Shown piece by piece: positions 40,757 through 50,770 of a DNA stretch of 64,000 bases. The stretch comes from Nonomuraea sp. NEAU-A123 (GTDB lineage: Bacteria > Actinomycetota > Actinomycetes > Streptosporangiales > Streptosporangiaceae), in NCBI RefSeq assembly GCF_018603905.1, contig NZ_JAHFZZ010000026.1:62001-126000 (forward strand). Direction: 5' to 3'. Both the position numbers and the translations under genes were made by a program. Each line of letters opens with the position of its first letter. The first letter of the stretch is position 1. The notes under the pieces were generated by a model that was not told where the DNA came from, ran no database searches, and saw only the letters and a list, made by a program, of their open reading frames with translations.

Positions 40757-42188
40757 GGGTCTTGGTGGGGTCGCTCTCTTTCTGCTTCTTGGGCGACTTC
40801 GACGGCGACGGTGACGAGGACGGCGACGAGGACGACGACGGCGCCGCGGAGGCCGTGGCCGCGACGGGACGGCTGGCCGCGGAGTCGTGGACGGCCTTCT
40901 CGGTGATGGTGCGGATCTTCGCCCAGTCGGGGTAGGCGGTGCTGATCAGCGGCGGTACGAACTGGACGCTCGTCACCTTGGCGTTCTTGACCGTCAGCGC
41001 CAGCGGCACCAGGTGCTTGAGCATCGGCCGCGGGATGTCGGTCTTGATCAGCTCCTTGGTGGCGAACGCGATCTTGTTGAACCGGGTCAGCACCGTCGCC
41101 GGATCGGCCTGGTCGAGCAGCGCGCCGATCACGCAGCGCTGACGGCGCATCCGCGTGTAGTCGTCGCTGAAGGTGCGCGAGCGGGCGTACCACATCGCGT
41201 CGGCGCCCTTCAGCTTGCGCGTGCCCGCCTTGACCAGGCCCTCGTTGTACTTGCCGAACACCACGTCCTGCTCGACCGAGATCCTGACTCCGCCGATCGC
41301 GTCGATCAGCCGGGCGAACCCCCACATGTTGACCAGCGCGTACCAGTCGACCTTGAGCCCGAGGGTGTAGCCGATCGTGTCCATCAGCACCCTGGGGCCC
41401 TGGTGCTGCTTGCCGCCGAAGATCTCCGGATGCGCGTCGGCGTACTCCCAGACGCTGTTGAGCAGGTCGCTGCGGCCACCGCCCGGATCGGGCGGCAGCC
41501 GGAAACCGCTCGGGAAGTGCTGGGCCATCGGCGTGCCCGGCCGGAACCGGACGTTCTCCAGGTTGCGCGGCAGGCTGATCAGCACGGTGTTGCCGGTCTT
41601 CACGTCGATGGTGGCCAGGTTCATGCTGTCGGTGCGCACGCCGATCCTGTTGTCGTCGGCGTCGCCGCCGAGCAGCAGGATGTTCACCCTGGTGCGGCCC
41701 GCCCATGGGTCCTCGGGCCGGATCTTCTCCTCGGCCTGCGGGTCGGGGTTGCCGTCGTTCACGAAGATGTTGTTGAGCGTCTGGCGATACGTCCAGGCGA
41801 TGTTCGCGCCCATCCCGAACGGCAGCACGACCACGACGGCGAGCAGTCCCGCGAAGGTGCCCGCCAGGATCTGCCCGCCCTGCGGCAGGCTGCCGGGCCG
41901 CAGCACGATGAACGAGTGGACGATCAGGGCGAACCACGCCACCCCGAGCGCGGCGGCGCCGGCGGCCACGCCCGTCAGCCAGCTGTTCTCCTGCAGCTCG
42001 CCCAGCAGGTTGTCGGTGCTCAGCCGGACGGCGAGCAACCCGAGCAGGCCGGCCGCGTAACAGCTGAGCAGTATCAGCCCCGTCTTGCGCCATCCGGCGC
42101 GCAGATGCGCCGCTCCCGGCGCGACCACGGCGAGCGCCAGCCAGCCGAGAACCGCCCACGCCCGCACCGGTTTAATTGCCTGCCTCAC
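40731..42188 (-). CDS. LytR-CpsA-Psr family cell-wall glycopolymer ligase
   Basis: A 485-residue membrane protein, GTG start. The N-terminal ~150 residues contain four hydrophobic segments, which is more than the single anchor of many LCP proteins. The extracellular LCP domain has NILLLGGDADDNRIGVRTDSM, TVLISLPRNL, and RSRTFSDDYTRMRRQR, the Arg/Asp residues that bind the polyprenyl pyrophosphate. Enzymes of this family attach teichoic acid or arabinogalactan-like polymers to peptidoglycan. A Ser/Pro/Lys tail (about 445-475) is probably disordered in the wall. It converges with the asparaginase gene. Confidence 0.9.
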   Translation of the reverse strand: MRQAIKPVRAWAVLGWLALAVVAPGAAHLRAGWRKTGLILLSCYAAGLLGLLAVRLSTDNLLGELQENSWLTGVAAGAAALGVAWFALIVHSFIVLRPGSLPQGGQILAGTFAGLLAVVVVLPFGMGANIAWTYRQTLNNIFVNDGNPDPQAEEKIRPEDPWAGRTRVNILLLGGDADDNRIGVRTDSMNLATIDVKTGNTVLISLPRNLENVRFRPGTPMAQHFPSGFRLPPDPGGGRSDLLNSVWEYADAHPEIFGGKQHQGPRVLMDTIGYTLGLKVDWYALVNMWGFARLIDAIGGVRISVEQDVVFGKYNEGLVKAGTRKLKGADAMWYARSRTFSDDYTRMRRQRCVIGALLDQADPATVLTRFNKIAFATKELIKTDIPRPMLKHLVPLALTVKNAKVTSVQFVPPLISTAYPDWAKIRTITEKAVHDSAASRPVAATASAAPSSSSSPSSSPSPSKSPKKQKESDPTKTLTEGCGSA

Positions 42189-42308
42189 GCCATCCCCGTT
42201 TCCCCGCGAACTTCACCGTAGGCCGAATCGAGGCGGCAGCCTATGGACAGAATGCGAAATATGTCTCGAGGGGAGAGTGAACATTAGTCGCCGAATAAGA
42301 TTCGGTGC

Positions 42309-43181
42309 ATGTCCTTCTCCCAGATCGAGTACGGCGTGACGGACCGGATCGCCACGATCACATTGAAGCGTCCCGAACGGCTCAACGCGTTCACCTTTAC
42401 GATGCGCGGAGAGTTGGTAAAGGCTTTTGACCTCGCGGATGACGATGACGAGGTGCGCGCCGTCGTGGTGACCGGCGCGGGCCGGGCCTTCTGCGCCGGG
42501 GCCGATCTGAGCGGCGGCGGTGACACCTTCAGCCACCGAGATTTCCACGGCGAGCCCGGCGAGCTCGTGGCGGGCGCACCGCGCGACGGCGGCGGCACGG
42601 TCGCGCTGCGCATCGCCCGGTCGCTCAAGCCGGTCATCGGCGCCATCAACGGCCCCGCCGTGGGCGTGGGCGTCACGATGACACTGCCGATGGACATCAG
42701 GCTCGCCGCCGACACCGCCAAGTTCGGCTTCGTCTTCGCCCGCCGGGGGATCGTCACCGAGGCCGCGTCGAGCTGGTTCCTGCCCAGGCTCGTCGGCATC
42801 GCGCAGGCCATGGAGTGGGCCGCCACCGGGCGGGTGTTCCCCGCCTCCGAGGCGCTGGCGGGAGGTCTCGTGTCCCGCGTGGTGCCCGCCGAGGAGCTGC
42901 TGCCCGCCGCCTACGCGCTCGGCCGGGAGATCGCCGACAACACCTCCGCCGTGTCAGTCGCCGCGATCCGCCGCCTGATGTGGTCGGGGCTGTCGGCCTC
43001 GTCGCCGTGGGAGGCGCACGCGGCCGACTCCCGGCTGATGGCCGAGCTCGGGTCCGCGCCCGACACCGTGGAAGGGGTGACGGCGTTCCTGGAGAAGCGG
43101 CCGGCCGAGTTCCCGATGAAGGTCAGTGAGGACCTGCCAGGCGGTGTGCCGACTTGGCCGGTAAATCCTTATGGTGGCTAG
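42309..43181 (+). CDS. Enoyl-CoA hydratase/isomerase (crotonase)
   Basis: A 290-residue crotonase-fold protein. It has ITLKRPERLNAF, the oxyanion-hole segment GRAFCAGADLSGG, NGPAVGVGVTM and ARRGIVTEAASSWFLPRLVG with one catalytic Glu. It should hydrate or isomerise an enoyl-CoA in the cytosol. The start codon has no clear ribosome site; TAAGAT lies 7 bases upstream, so transcription may begin at the ATG. The C-terminus ends shortly before the alpha/beta hydrolase start, so the two are coupled. Confidence 0.9.
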   Translation: MSFSQIEYGVTDRIATITLKRPERLNAFTFTMRGELVKAFDLADDDDEVRAVVVTGAGRAFCAGADLSGGGDTFSHRDFHGEPGELVAGAPRDGGGTVALRIARSLKPVIGAINGPAVGVGVTMTLPMDIRLAADTAKFGFVFARRGIVTEAASSWFLPRLVGIAQAMEWAATGRVFPASEALAGGLVSRVVPAEELLPAAYALGREIADNTSAVSVAAIRRLMWSGLSASSPWEAHAADSRLMAELGSAPDTVEGVTAFLEKRPAEFPMKVSEDLPGGVPTWPVNPYGG

Positions 43182-43182
43182 C

Positions 43183-44106
43183 ATGTACGACACCACCGTT
43201 CTGCCCATGCCGCCCGACTTCGAAGGCGACGTCGTGGCGACGCTGATCTCCAGACGAGCCGGTTCCCGCAGGGCGGTGCTCTACCTCCACGGCTTCACCG
43301 ACTACTTCTTCCAGGACCACCTCGCCGACCACTACGTCGGCCGCGGCGTCGACTTCTTCGCCCTCGACCTGCGTAAGTACGGCAGGTCGCTGCTGCCCCA
43401 CCAGACCAGGGGCCTGGTCAGGAGCGTCACCGAATACTTTCCGGAGATCGACGAGGCCGTCCGCGTCATCAGGCAGGACCACGACGAGCTGACGATCAAC
43501 GCGCACTCGACCGGCGGCCTGGTCGCCTCCCTGTGGGCCGACCGCGTCCGCGGCCGGGGCCTGGTGCAGGGGGTCGTGCTCAACAGCCCGTTCTTCGACC
43601 TGAACGTGCCCGCTCCGCTCCGCCTCGCCGCCGACCTGCTCAAGACGCCGCTGTCGTACTTCAGCCGGGCGCTGCCGCTGGGCGTCAGCGTCGCGTACGG
43701 CCAGAGCCTGCACCGCACCGAACAGGGCGAATGGGACTACGACCTGGAGCTCAAGCCGCTCGGCGGCTTCTCCGTGCACGCCACCTGGCTGGCCGCCATC
43801 CGCAGGGCGCAGCGGCGGCTGCACGCCGGGCTGAACGTGGACGTGCCGGTCCTCGTGCTCGCCTCGGCCACGGGATTACGGATCCGCGACTTCGTCCCCG
43901 AGGCCCGCTCGGCGGACACCGTACTCGATCCCCGCCATATCGCCCGCTGGGCCACCTCTGTCGGCCCGCACGTCACCTGCGTACGCATCCCCGACGGGAT
44001 GCACGACCTGGTGCTGTCGGCCGAGCCGGTGCGCGAGCAGGTGTTCGCCGAGATCGACCGGTGGCTGAACGCCTTCGTCTACCAGGGGAAGGCGAACAAC
44101 CCGTAA
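43183..44106 (+). CDS. Alpha/beta hydrolase (serine aminopeptidase-like)
   Basis: A 307-residue hydrolase. LYLHGFTDYFFQ gives the oxyanion region, the nucleophile is S109 in INAHSTGGL and the His lies in PDGMHDLVLS near the C-terminus. It looks like monoacylglycerol lipase/lysophospholipase-type enzymes, without a signal peptide. ATG 43183 has GGTGG 5 bases upstream; ATG 43171, overlapping the crotonase stop, is the other option. Its 3' end overlaps the convergent gene by 28 bases. Confidence 0.87.
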   Translation: MYDTTVLPMPPDFEGDVVATLISRRAGSRRAVLYLHGFTDYFFQDHLADHYVGRGVDFFALDLRKYGRSLLPHQTRGLVRSVTEYFPEIDEAVRVIRQDHDELTINAHSTGGLVASLWADRVRGRGLVQGVVLNSPFFDLNVPAPLRLAADLLKTPLSYFSRALPLGVSVAYGQSLHRTEQGEWDYDLELKPLGGFSVHATWLAAIRRAQRRLHAGLNVDVPVLVLASATGLRIRDFVPEARSADTVLDPRHIARWATSVGPHVTCVRIPDGMHDLVLSAEPVREQVFAEIDRWLNAFVYQGKANNP

Positions 44107-45584
44107 TAGGCCGCGGCCACCAGCAGCAGCCCCGTACCGCCGAGCACGCCCGCGATCGCCACGTGCTGCCAGCGGCTCGGCCGCATGCCCTCACGCAGCC
44201 CCGCCACGACCGCCGCGACCGCCGTGACCTCCTGCACCAGCATGAGCACGGCCAGCAGCCGCACCACCAGCCAGCCGGCCAGCACGGCGGGCCAGGCCCC
44301 CGCCTGGTTCACCGAGAACAGCACCAGGACCGTGATGAACGCCACCACCGAGGCCAGCAGCCCCAGCCCGGTCCACGCCATCCGGCGCAGCCGGCGCCTG
44401 ATCGGCGGCCAGAGCCTGGCGTTGGTGTCGGCCGGAGTCTGCCGGCGGCCGCGCAGGCGTACCACCATCGCGGCGACGGGACCGGCCACGTAGCCGACGG
44501 CGGCCAGGCAGATCGTCAGCCCCAGCATCGTGCCGCCCGCGTACCACGGAGCGGCCGGGACGTCGCTGGCCTCGAAGCGCTGCACCGGCGTCGCGCCCGC
44601 CACGTGCACAGTGGGCCGCGCGGTGCCGGGCAGGCCGAGGATCCAGTTCGCCAGCGTCTCCAGGTAGCCGTGCGCGAACGGGCCGCCGTTGATCCGCATG
44701 GCGTGGTCGGCCTTGTCCATGAAGCGGACTGTGTACCGGTCGTTGCCCGCCACCTTGAGCGCGGAGATCAGGGACTGGCTGGACTCCACGAACGGGATGG
44801 ACGGGTCCATCGTCCCGTAGAACGCCAGCACCGGCTGCCTGATCTGGCGCAGCGCGGGCGTCGCGTCATAGCGCAGGAAGTCGAAGCCCACCCCGCCCAT
44901 CGCCCTGGTCAGCAGGTCGCGCACGCCGATCGGCGCGTGCAGGCGCTGCAACTGCTCGTTCAGCGCCCAGGCCACCTGCCTGAGCGGGGACACGTTCGGC
45001 GACGACACCAGCACCGTGAACCCCACGTCGAGGCTCTTGGCCGCCGCGATGGGCACCACCCAGCCGCCCTCGCTGACCCCCCACAGCCCGGTACGCAGGG
45101 GATCCACGTCGGGGCGTGTACGCAGGTACTCCACCATGCGCAGCGCGTCGTCGGCGAGCAGCCCGAAGTCGCGGTCGCGGAAGTTGTAGCCGACCGTCCG
45201 CTTGTCGAACGCCAGCGTCACCACGCCCGCCTTGGCCAGGAACTCCGCCTGCGGCGTGAACTCGGTCCGCGAGCCGTTGCCCGACCCCGACACGAACACC
45301 ATCGCCGGATGCCGTCCCGGCGTCGTCGGGGCGCGGACCGTTCCGACCAGTGACTGGCCCTCCGCCGGGAGCGAGATCTCCTGGCGCCGTACGGGATCCA
45401 CCGCGGCCACGGGCCGCAGCTCGTTGGCGGGCTGGGGCGGGAGCGCCTGCATCGTATGATCCGCCTGGAGCGGCGGAGGGTTGAAAGCGGGTGGCAGAAC
45501 GTAGCCGACCGAGGCAAGGACCACCAGGACCAAACCGGCGGCGACGCTCAAGGTGCCACGGCCAGTGCGCATCGGCCTCCCCAT
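44079..45584 (-). CDS. Membrane-anchored alpha/beta hydrolase
   Basis: A 501-residue protein. One N-terminal membrane segment (12-30) is followed by an extracytoplasmic hydrolase domain with FVSGSGNGSR, nucleophile S171 in GVSEGGWV, acid Asp in YGTMDPSIP and His in DKADHAM, then by four C-terminal membrane segments (from about 355). The catalytic domain resembles secreted acyl-peptide or ester hydrolases. The combination of external hydrolase and membrane bundle suggests an envelope-associated esterase; substrate unknown. A second ATG at 45572 is possible. Confidence 0.82.
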   Translation of the reverse strand: MGRPMRTGRGTLSVAAGLVLVVLASVGYVLPPAFNPPPLQADHTMQALPPQPANELRPVAAVDPVRRQEISLPAEGQSLVGTVRAPTTPGRHPAMVFVSGSGNGSRTEFTPQAEFLAKAGVVTLAFDKRTVGYNFRDRDFGLLADDALRMVEYLRTRPDVDPLRTGLWGVSEGGWVVPIAAAKSLDVGFTVLVSSPNVSPLRQVAWALNEQLQRLHAPIGVRDLLTRAMGGVGFDFLRYDATPALRQIRQPVLAFYGTMDPSIPFVESSQSLISALKVAGNDRYTVRFMDKADHAMRINGGPFAHGYLETLANWILGLPGTARPTVHVAGATPVQRFEASDVPAAPWYAGGTMLGLTICLAAVGYVAGPVAAMVVRLRGRRQTPADTNARLWPPIRRRLRRMAWTGLGLLASVVAFITVLVLFSVNQAGAWPAVLAGWLVVRLLAVLMLVQEVTAVAAVVAGLREGMRPSRWQHVAIAGVLGGTGLLLVAAAYYGLFAFPW

Positions 45585-45678
45585 GTGGGTTGATTTGCCC
45601 GCTGATCTTTCAGCCTACTCCCGCGTTCTGTGACCCAGGGGACCACATTTGTCGGTGGGAACTGTTAGCTTCCTGCGA

Positions 45679-46788
45679 ATGCGGATCCTGCACACCTCCG
45701 ACTGGCACCTGGGGCGATCGTTCCATCGCGAGAGCCTGCTCGAGGGCCAGGCCGCGTTCATCGATCACCTGATCGAGACGGTGCGCGCCGAGCGGGTCGA
45801 CGTGGTGGTGGTGTCGGGCGACGTCTACGACCGGGCCCTGCCGCCGGTCGACGCGGTCGCGCTGTGCGGCGACGCGCTGCGCCGCCTGATGGGCACCGGC
45901 GCCCGCACCGTGCTCATCAGCGGCAACCACGACTCGGCGCGGCGGCTCGGGTTCGGCGCCGACCTGATCGACGCCGCCGGGGTCCACCTGCGCACCGACC
46001 CGTCCCGCGCCTGGGAGCCGATCCTCGTGGACGACGTCGCCTTCTACGGCATCCCCTACCTGGAGCCCGAGCTGGTCCGCGGTCCGTGGGAGCTGCCCGA
46101 CCGCAGCCACACCGCCGCACTGTCCCATGCCATGGCACACGTACGTGCCGATGCCGTACGACACCGCCACTCCGTCGTCCTGGCCCACGCCTTCGTCACC
46201 GGGGGAGAGGCCAGCGACAGCGAGCGCGACATCAGCGTGGGCGGGGTGGCGCACGTGCCGCTGTCGGCGTTCGACGGGGTCGACTATGTCGCGCTCGGCC
46301 ACCTGCACGGCCGCCAGCGGATGTCGGAGACGGTCCGCTACTCCGGCTCGCCCCTGGCCTACTCCTTCTCGGAGGTCAACCAGAAGAAGGGGTCGTGGCT
46401 GGTCACGCTCGGCTCAACCGTCGACTTCGTACCCGCGCCCGTGCCCCGCCCGGTCGGCCGCCTGCGCGGCCTGCTGGAGGACCTCCTGACATTCCCGGAA
46501 TACGCCCCTATGGAAGACCACTGGCTCCAGGTCATCCTGACCGACCCGATCCGCCCCAAATCCGCCATGGACCGGCTGCGCGCCCGCTTCCCCCACACCC
46601 TCGCCCTCTCGTTCGAGCCCTCAGGCGGCGGTCCCGCCGCCCAGCCCGCACGGCTCAGCGGGCGGCCCGAGGCGGAGGTGGCACTCGATTTCGTCCGGGA
46701 GGTACGCGGCGAGCCTGCCGCACCTGACGAGGAAGACCTGCTAAGACAGGCCATCGAGGCATCCCGGGTGAAGGAGACGATGGCGTAG
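45679..46788 (+). CDS. sbcD: Exonuclease subunit SbcD
   Basis: A 369-residue Mre11-type nuclease. All metal-binding motifs stand in order: MRILHTSDWHLGRS, VSGDVYDR, SGNHDS, LAHAFV and GHLHGRQ. With SbcC it cleaves hairpins and protein-blocked DNA ends. ATG 45679 is chosen because MRILHTSDWHLG is the conserved N-terminus. It abuts sbcC without any gap (TAG then ATG). Confidence 0.95.
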   Translation: MRILHTSDWHLGRSFHRESLLEGQAAFIDHLIETVRAERVDVVVVSGDVYDRALPPVDAVALCGDALRRLMGTGARTVLISGNHDSARRLGFGADLIDAAGVHLRTDPSRAWEPILVDDVAFYGIPYLEPELVRGPWELPDRSHTAALSHAMAHVRADAVRHRHSVVLAHAFVTGGEASDSERDISVGGVAHVPLSAFDGVDYVALGHLHGRQRMSETVRYSGSPLAYSFSEVNQKKGSWLVTLGSTVDFVPAPVPRPVGRLRGLLEDLLTFPEYAPMEDHWLQVILTDPIRPKSAMDRLRARFPHTLALSFEPSGGGPAAQPARLSGRPEAEVALDFVREVRGEPAAPDEEDLLRQAIEASRVKETMA

Positions 46789-49700
46789 ATGCGGCCGCAC
46801 CGGCTCTCGCTCACGGCCTTCGGGTCCTTCCCCGGTTCGGAGACGGTCGACTTCGACGCGCTGACGGAGGCGGGTCTCTTCCTCGTCCACGGACCCACGG
46901 GCGCGGGCAAGACCACGATCCTCGACGCCCTGTGCTTCGCCCTCTACGGCCAGGTCCCGGGCCAGCGCAACAGCGCCCGCGCGCTGCGCTGCGACCACGC
47001 CCCGCCGTCCGTCGGGCCTTCGGTCTCGCTCGAGGTGTCAGTGCGTGGCCGCTTACTGCGCATCCAGCGTTCTCCGGTGTGGCAGCGGCCCAAGCTGCGC
47101 GGGTCCGGGTTCACCGAGGAGAAGGCCAAGGTCATCGTCGAGGAACGGGTCGGCTCCTCCTGGCACGGCCTGACGACCCGCGCCGACGAGGCAGGGGACC
47201 TGGTGGGCGGGCTGCTCGGCATGAACGCCGACCAGTTCTGCCAGGTCGCGATGCTGCCGCAGGGCGATTTCGCCAGGTTCCTGCGCGCCGATGGGGATGA
47301 CCGGCGGCGGCTGCTGGAGCGGTTGTTCACCGTGAAGGTGTTCACCCAGACGGAGTCCTGGCTGGCCGAACACCGCAAGACGTCCTGGCGGGAGCAGCAG
47401 GAGCTGCGACAGCAGGTGGACTTCGCGATCCAGCGACTGGAGGAGGCAGCAGGCGACCTCACGCCGACCGCCATCACCGCGCCGGACACTGTCGTTGCGG
47501 ACAATCCCACCCCGGACGCCGCTTTGCCGTCTGCTGGTGCCCTTTTCGATCTGCCCGCAGACACCTCCGCTGGCCCGGACACTTCCGGCAGCCGCCGGTC
47601 AGCGCAGGAGGCAGCCGCCTCGCCCGGTTCCGGCACCGTCCCGCCCGGTTCCGACACGGAGCCGCCCGATGCGGACACCGACCCGATCGGGTGGGCCGGA
47701 GCGCTGCTCGCTGCCGCCCGTGCTGTCGTCGTCCGTACGACCGAGCAACACGAGTCGGCGGGGCACGCGCTGCGTTCGGCGCGTTCCCGCTTCGAGCAGG
47801 CGACGTCGCTGGCCGACCGCCAGCGCCGCCACGCCGAGGCTCTGACTCTGCGCCGCACCCTCGACGAGCGAGCCGAAGAACGCGCCGAACTCCAGGCCAT
47901 CCTCGACGACGCCGCCCGCGCGGACCGCGTACTCCCGCTCATCCGAGCCGCCCGCCAGCGCGCCGAAGCCGCCGCCAAGTCCCACGCCCTGGCCACCGAC
48001 GCCGTCGCCCGCGCCCACCCCCTCCTGAAAACCACCTTCACGCGCGCATCCGCTCACGCGCCCGCCGTAGACGCGCCCGCGGCCTACCCCGTTGACTGGC
48101 CGCTCGCCGACCCCTCCCACACGCCCTCAGACGAGGAGGGCGTGTCCCACGACGGCGCTCTGGCGCTGCCTCGGGGTGCGAACCTGGTCGGATGGGTCGA
48201 GCCCGAGCGGCTTCGCGCCATGGAGCGGGACCGGCAGGCGGAAATAGCCCGCCTGTCCGAGCTGCTCACCGAGGAGGCCAGACTGCTGGTGGTCCGGCGA
48301 GACCTCCAGCGCGTCGAGGAGGAGCTGACCGGGCTGGTCGCCGAGGACGAGACCGCCGCCGCCCGGCTCGCCGCCCTGCCCGCACTCGTAGATGAGGCCG
48401 AACGGAAGCTGGCCCAGGCCCGGCTGGACGCCGCCCGAATCCCGGCGGCCGAGGCCGTACGGACCGCGGCGGCCGAGCTGATCGGCGTCGACCGGGAGCT
48501 GGCCAGGCTGGCCACGGAGTTCGGCGAGCTGACCCAGCGGGAGGCCGAGGTGGCCGCCGCCGACGCGGAGCTGCCCGCCCGGCTGGCCGACGTCAACACC
48601 CGCCTCGCCGAGGTACGGGCCGAGGCAGCCGCCATCCCCGCCGCCGTCGCGACGCTGGAAGCCGCCAGGGCCGTACGGGATGCCGCCCACCGCGGTGAGA
48701 CCCTCGCCGCCGAGCTGGAGTCGGCCGCCGCCGCCCACCAGTCGCTCGTGGACCGAGCCCAGGGCCTGCGCGAACACTGGCTGGACGTACGGCAGGCACG
48801 CATCGACGGCATGGCCGCCGAGCTGGCACGCGACCTGTCCGACGGCAGCCCGTGCGCCGTGTGCGGCTCCGACCACCACCCCCACCCGGCCTCACCCGCC
48901 CCCAGCGCCCCGTCCGCCGACGACGAGCAGGCGGCGGAGAGCGCCCACGAAGCGGCCCTGTCCGAACGAGAGGCGGCCGAACGCGCACTCGCCTCCCTCG
49001 AATCCCGCCACGCCGACGCCGTGTCAGCCGCAGGCGCCCTCGACACCGGCACAGCGGAGTCCGCAGCGCTCCAAGCACAGGAGCAACTGGCCCGCCTGGA
49101 GTCGATCGCCGAACGCGAGCCCGCCCTGGCCGCCGAGCTGGACCACATCGAAACGGAACGCGAACGCGTCCGGGACCAATCCCGCGAACTCGGCGAACTC
49201 CTCACGGCCCACCGCACCCACCGCACCCACTTCCAGGCCGAACGCACCCGCCTCGTCACCCGCCTCCTCCAAAGCGGCCTCCTCGACACCCACCTCCCCG
49301 CCACCGACACAAACGTCTCCGCCACCGACACCGGCCGCTCCACGGGGTCCGCCCAGTCCGACTCCCAAGCCGACCTCCGGGCAGAGGACGGAGCTGACGG
49401 CTCAGCGCAGGGTCGGGCCGAGCGGGGCGTGACCTCTGGCGAGGTGGCCGATGGTGGGGGAGTGGAGATCGGTCCTGAGCTGGCGCCCGCTGTTCTGGCG
49501 GTGGCCGAGGAGGAGTTGGAGAGGCTCCGGGTGTCGGCCGGGTTGGAGGCTGGGCTGGCAAAGGAGGCCGCCGGGCTCAGTCAGGAGCGGGTGGCGCTGG
49601 AAGAGCGGGTGCGCCGCGTGAGCGCCCGTCTGGCGGCCGGGCGTACCAGACAAGAGGAGCTCAGCGGTGACGCCGGACGACTGACCGCGCGGCTCGACAG

Positions 49701-50742
49701 CGCGCGCGGCGACGACTCGACCCTCACAGCCCGCCTGTCCAGGCTGAACGACGAGGCCGAGCTGCTGCGGGAGGCCCTTGAAGCCACGCTGGCGGCCGTC
49801 GCCGCCGAGGCTGAGCGGGTCAGGGCGGTGGAGGCGGCCGGGCGGGCGGCTCTGGAGGCGGGGTTCGACGACGTCGCCGACGTGGAGGCCGCCGCCAGGA
49901 GCGAGTACGAGCGGGAGGGCAAGGCGGAGCTGCTGCGGCGGCTCGACGCGCAGCACGCGGCCGTGACCAGCACGCTGGCCGATCCCGAGCTGGTCGCCGC
50001 CGCGCAGCAGGACATACCCGATCTGGCCGCCGCCGAGGCAGCACGCGACGAAGCCGAGCGGGCGCACACAGCGCTGGCGTCGGCCCGGGACCAGGCCGCA
50101 CAGCGCGAACGGCGGGTGGCCGAGCTGGGCGCGGAACTGTCGACGTGCATTGACCGGTGGCAGCCCGCCGCCGACCGGCATCGGCTGGCCGAGCGGCTGG
50201 CGGCGCTGGCCAGCGGCACGTCGAGCGACAACCAGTGGAGCATGAGCCTGTCGTCGTTCGTGCTCGGCGAACGGCTCCGGCAGGTGGTCGACGCCGCCAA
50301 CGAGCGCCTCGACCACATGTCGGCCGGACGCTACCTGCTCCGGCACGACCTGCGGAAGACGGCCGGGGCCAGAGGGCGTTCCGGGGGCGGGCTGGGGTTG
50401 CGGGTGGCCGACGGGTGGACGGGTGTCGACCGCGACCCGGCCACGCTGTCGGGCGGGGAGAGCTTCATCACGTCCCTCGCTCTCGCGCTCGGGCTGGCCG
50501 ACGTGGTCACCGCCGAAGCCGGCGGGGCGGAGATCGGCACGCTCTTCGTGGACGAGGGCTTCGGCACGCTCGACGAGGACACGCTCGACGGCGTGCTCGA
50601 CATCCTCGACGGGCTGCGTGACGGAGGCCGGGCGGTCGGCATCATCAGTCACGTCGCCGAGCTCCGCTCCCGGGTCCCGGCGCAGCTCAAGGTCTCCAAG
50701 ACGCGTACCGGATCCACCCTGTCGGCGGTCGGCGTAGGCTGA
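46789..50742 (+). CDS. sbcC: Exonuclease subunit SbcC
   Basis: A 1317-residue SMC-like ATPase, longer than typical (about 1000-1050). Walker A is GPTGAGKT (35-42), the zinc hook CAVC lies at 689-692, and the C-terminal ATPase half has LSGGESF (signature) and LFVDEGFGTLDEDT (Walker B). The coiled-coil arms between are Ala/Glu/Arg-rich, with extra Pro/Thr/Ser-rich insertions (about residues 225-300 and 835-890) that explain the length. It partners SbcD in DNA end processing. Confidence 0.95.
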   Translation: MRPHRLSLTAFGSFPGSETVDFDALTEAGLFLVHGPTGAGKTTILDALCFALYGQVPGQRNSARALRCDHAPPSVGPSVSLEVSVRGRLLRIQRSPVWQRPKLRGSGFTEEKAKVIVEERVGSSWHGLTTRADEAGDLVGGLLGMNADQFCQVAMLPQGDFARFLRADGDDRRRLLERLFTVKVFTQTESWLAEHRKTSWREQQELRQQVDFAIQRLEEAAGDLTPTAITAPDTVVADNPTPDAALPSAGALFDLPADTSAGPDTSGSRRSAQEAAASPGSGTVPPGSDTEPPDADTDPIGWAGALLAAARAVVVRTTEQHESAGHALRSARSRFEQATSLADRQRRHAEALTLRRTLDERAEERAELQAILDDAARADRVLPLIRAARQRAEAAAKSHALATDAVARAHPLLKTTFTRASAHAPAVDAPAAYPVDWPLADPSHTPSDEEGVSHDGALALPRGANLVGWVEPERLRAMERDRQAEIARLSELLTEEARLLVVRRDLQRVEEELTGLVAEDETAAARLAALPALVDEAERKLAQARLDAARIPAAEAVRTAAAELIGVDRELARLATEFGELTQREAEVAAADAELPARLADVNTRLAEVRAEAAAIPAAVATLEAARAVRDAAHRGETLAAELESAAAAHQSLVDRAQGLREHWLDVRQARIDGMAAELARDLSDGSPCAVCGSDHHPHPASPAPSAPSADDEQAAESAHEAALSEREAAERALASLESRHADAVSAAGALDTGTAESAALQAQEQLARLESIAEREPALAAELDHIETERERVRDQSRELGELLTAHRTHRTHFQAERTRLVTRLLQSGLLDTHLPATDTNVSATDTGRSTGSAQSDSQADLRAEDGADGSAQGRAERGVTSGEVADGGGVEIGPELAPAVLAVAEEELERLRVSAGLEAGLAKEAAGLSQERVALEERVRRVSARLAAGRTRQEELSGDAGRLTARLDSARGDDSTLTARLSRLNDEAELLREALEATLAAVAAEAERVRAVEAAGRAALEAGFDDVADVEAAARSEYEREGKAELLRRLDAQHAAVTSTLADPELVAAAQQDIPDLAAAEAARDEAERAHTALASARDQAAQRERRVAELGAELSTCIDRWQPAADRHRLAERLAALASGTSSDNQWSMSLSSFVLGERLRQVVDAANERLDHMSAGRYLLRHDLRKTAGARGRSGGGLGLRVADGWTGVDRDPATLSGGESFITSLALALGLADVVTAEAGGAEIGTLFVDEGFGTLDEDTLDGVLDILDGLRDGGRAVGIISHVAELRSRVPAQLKVSKTRTGSTLSAVGVG

Positions 50743-50770
50743 CGATCTCAGAGGCGCGGTACTCTCGGGC

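Noticed and set aside
43533..45353. Plus-strand frame of 606 codons over two hydrolase genes
   Set aside because: Arg/Gly/Pro/His-rich translation without structure; both real genes have intact catalytic residues in other frames.
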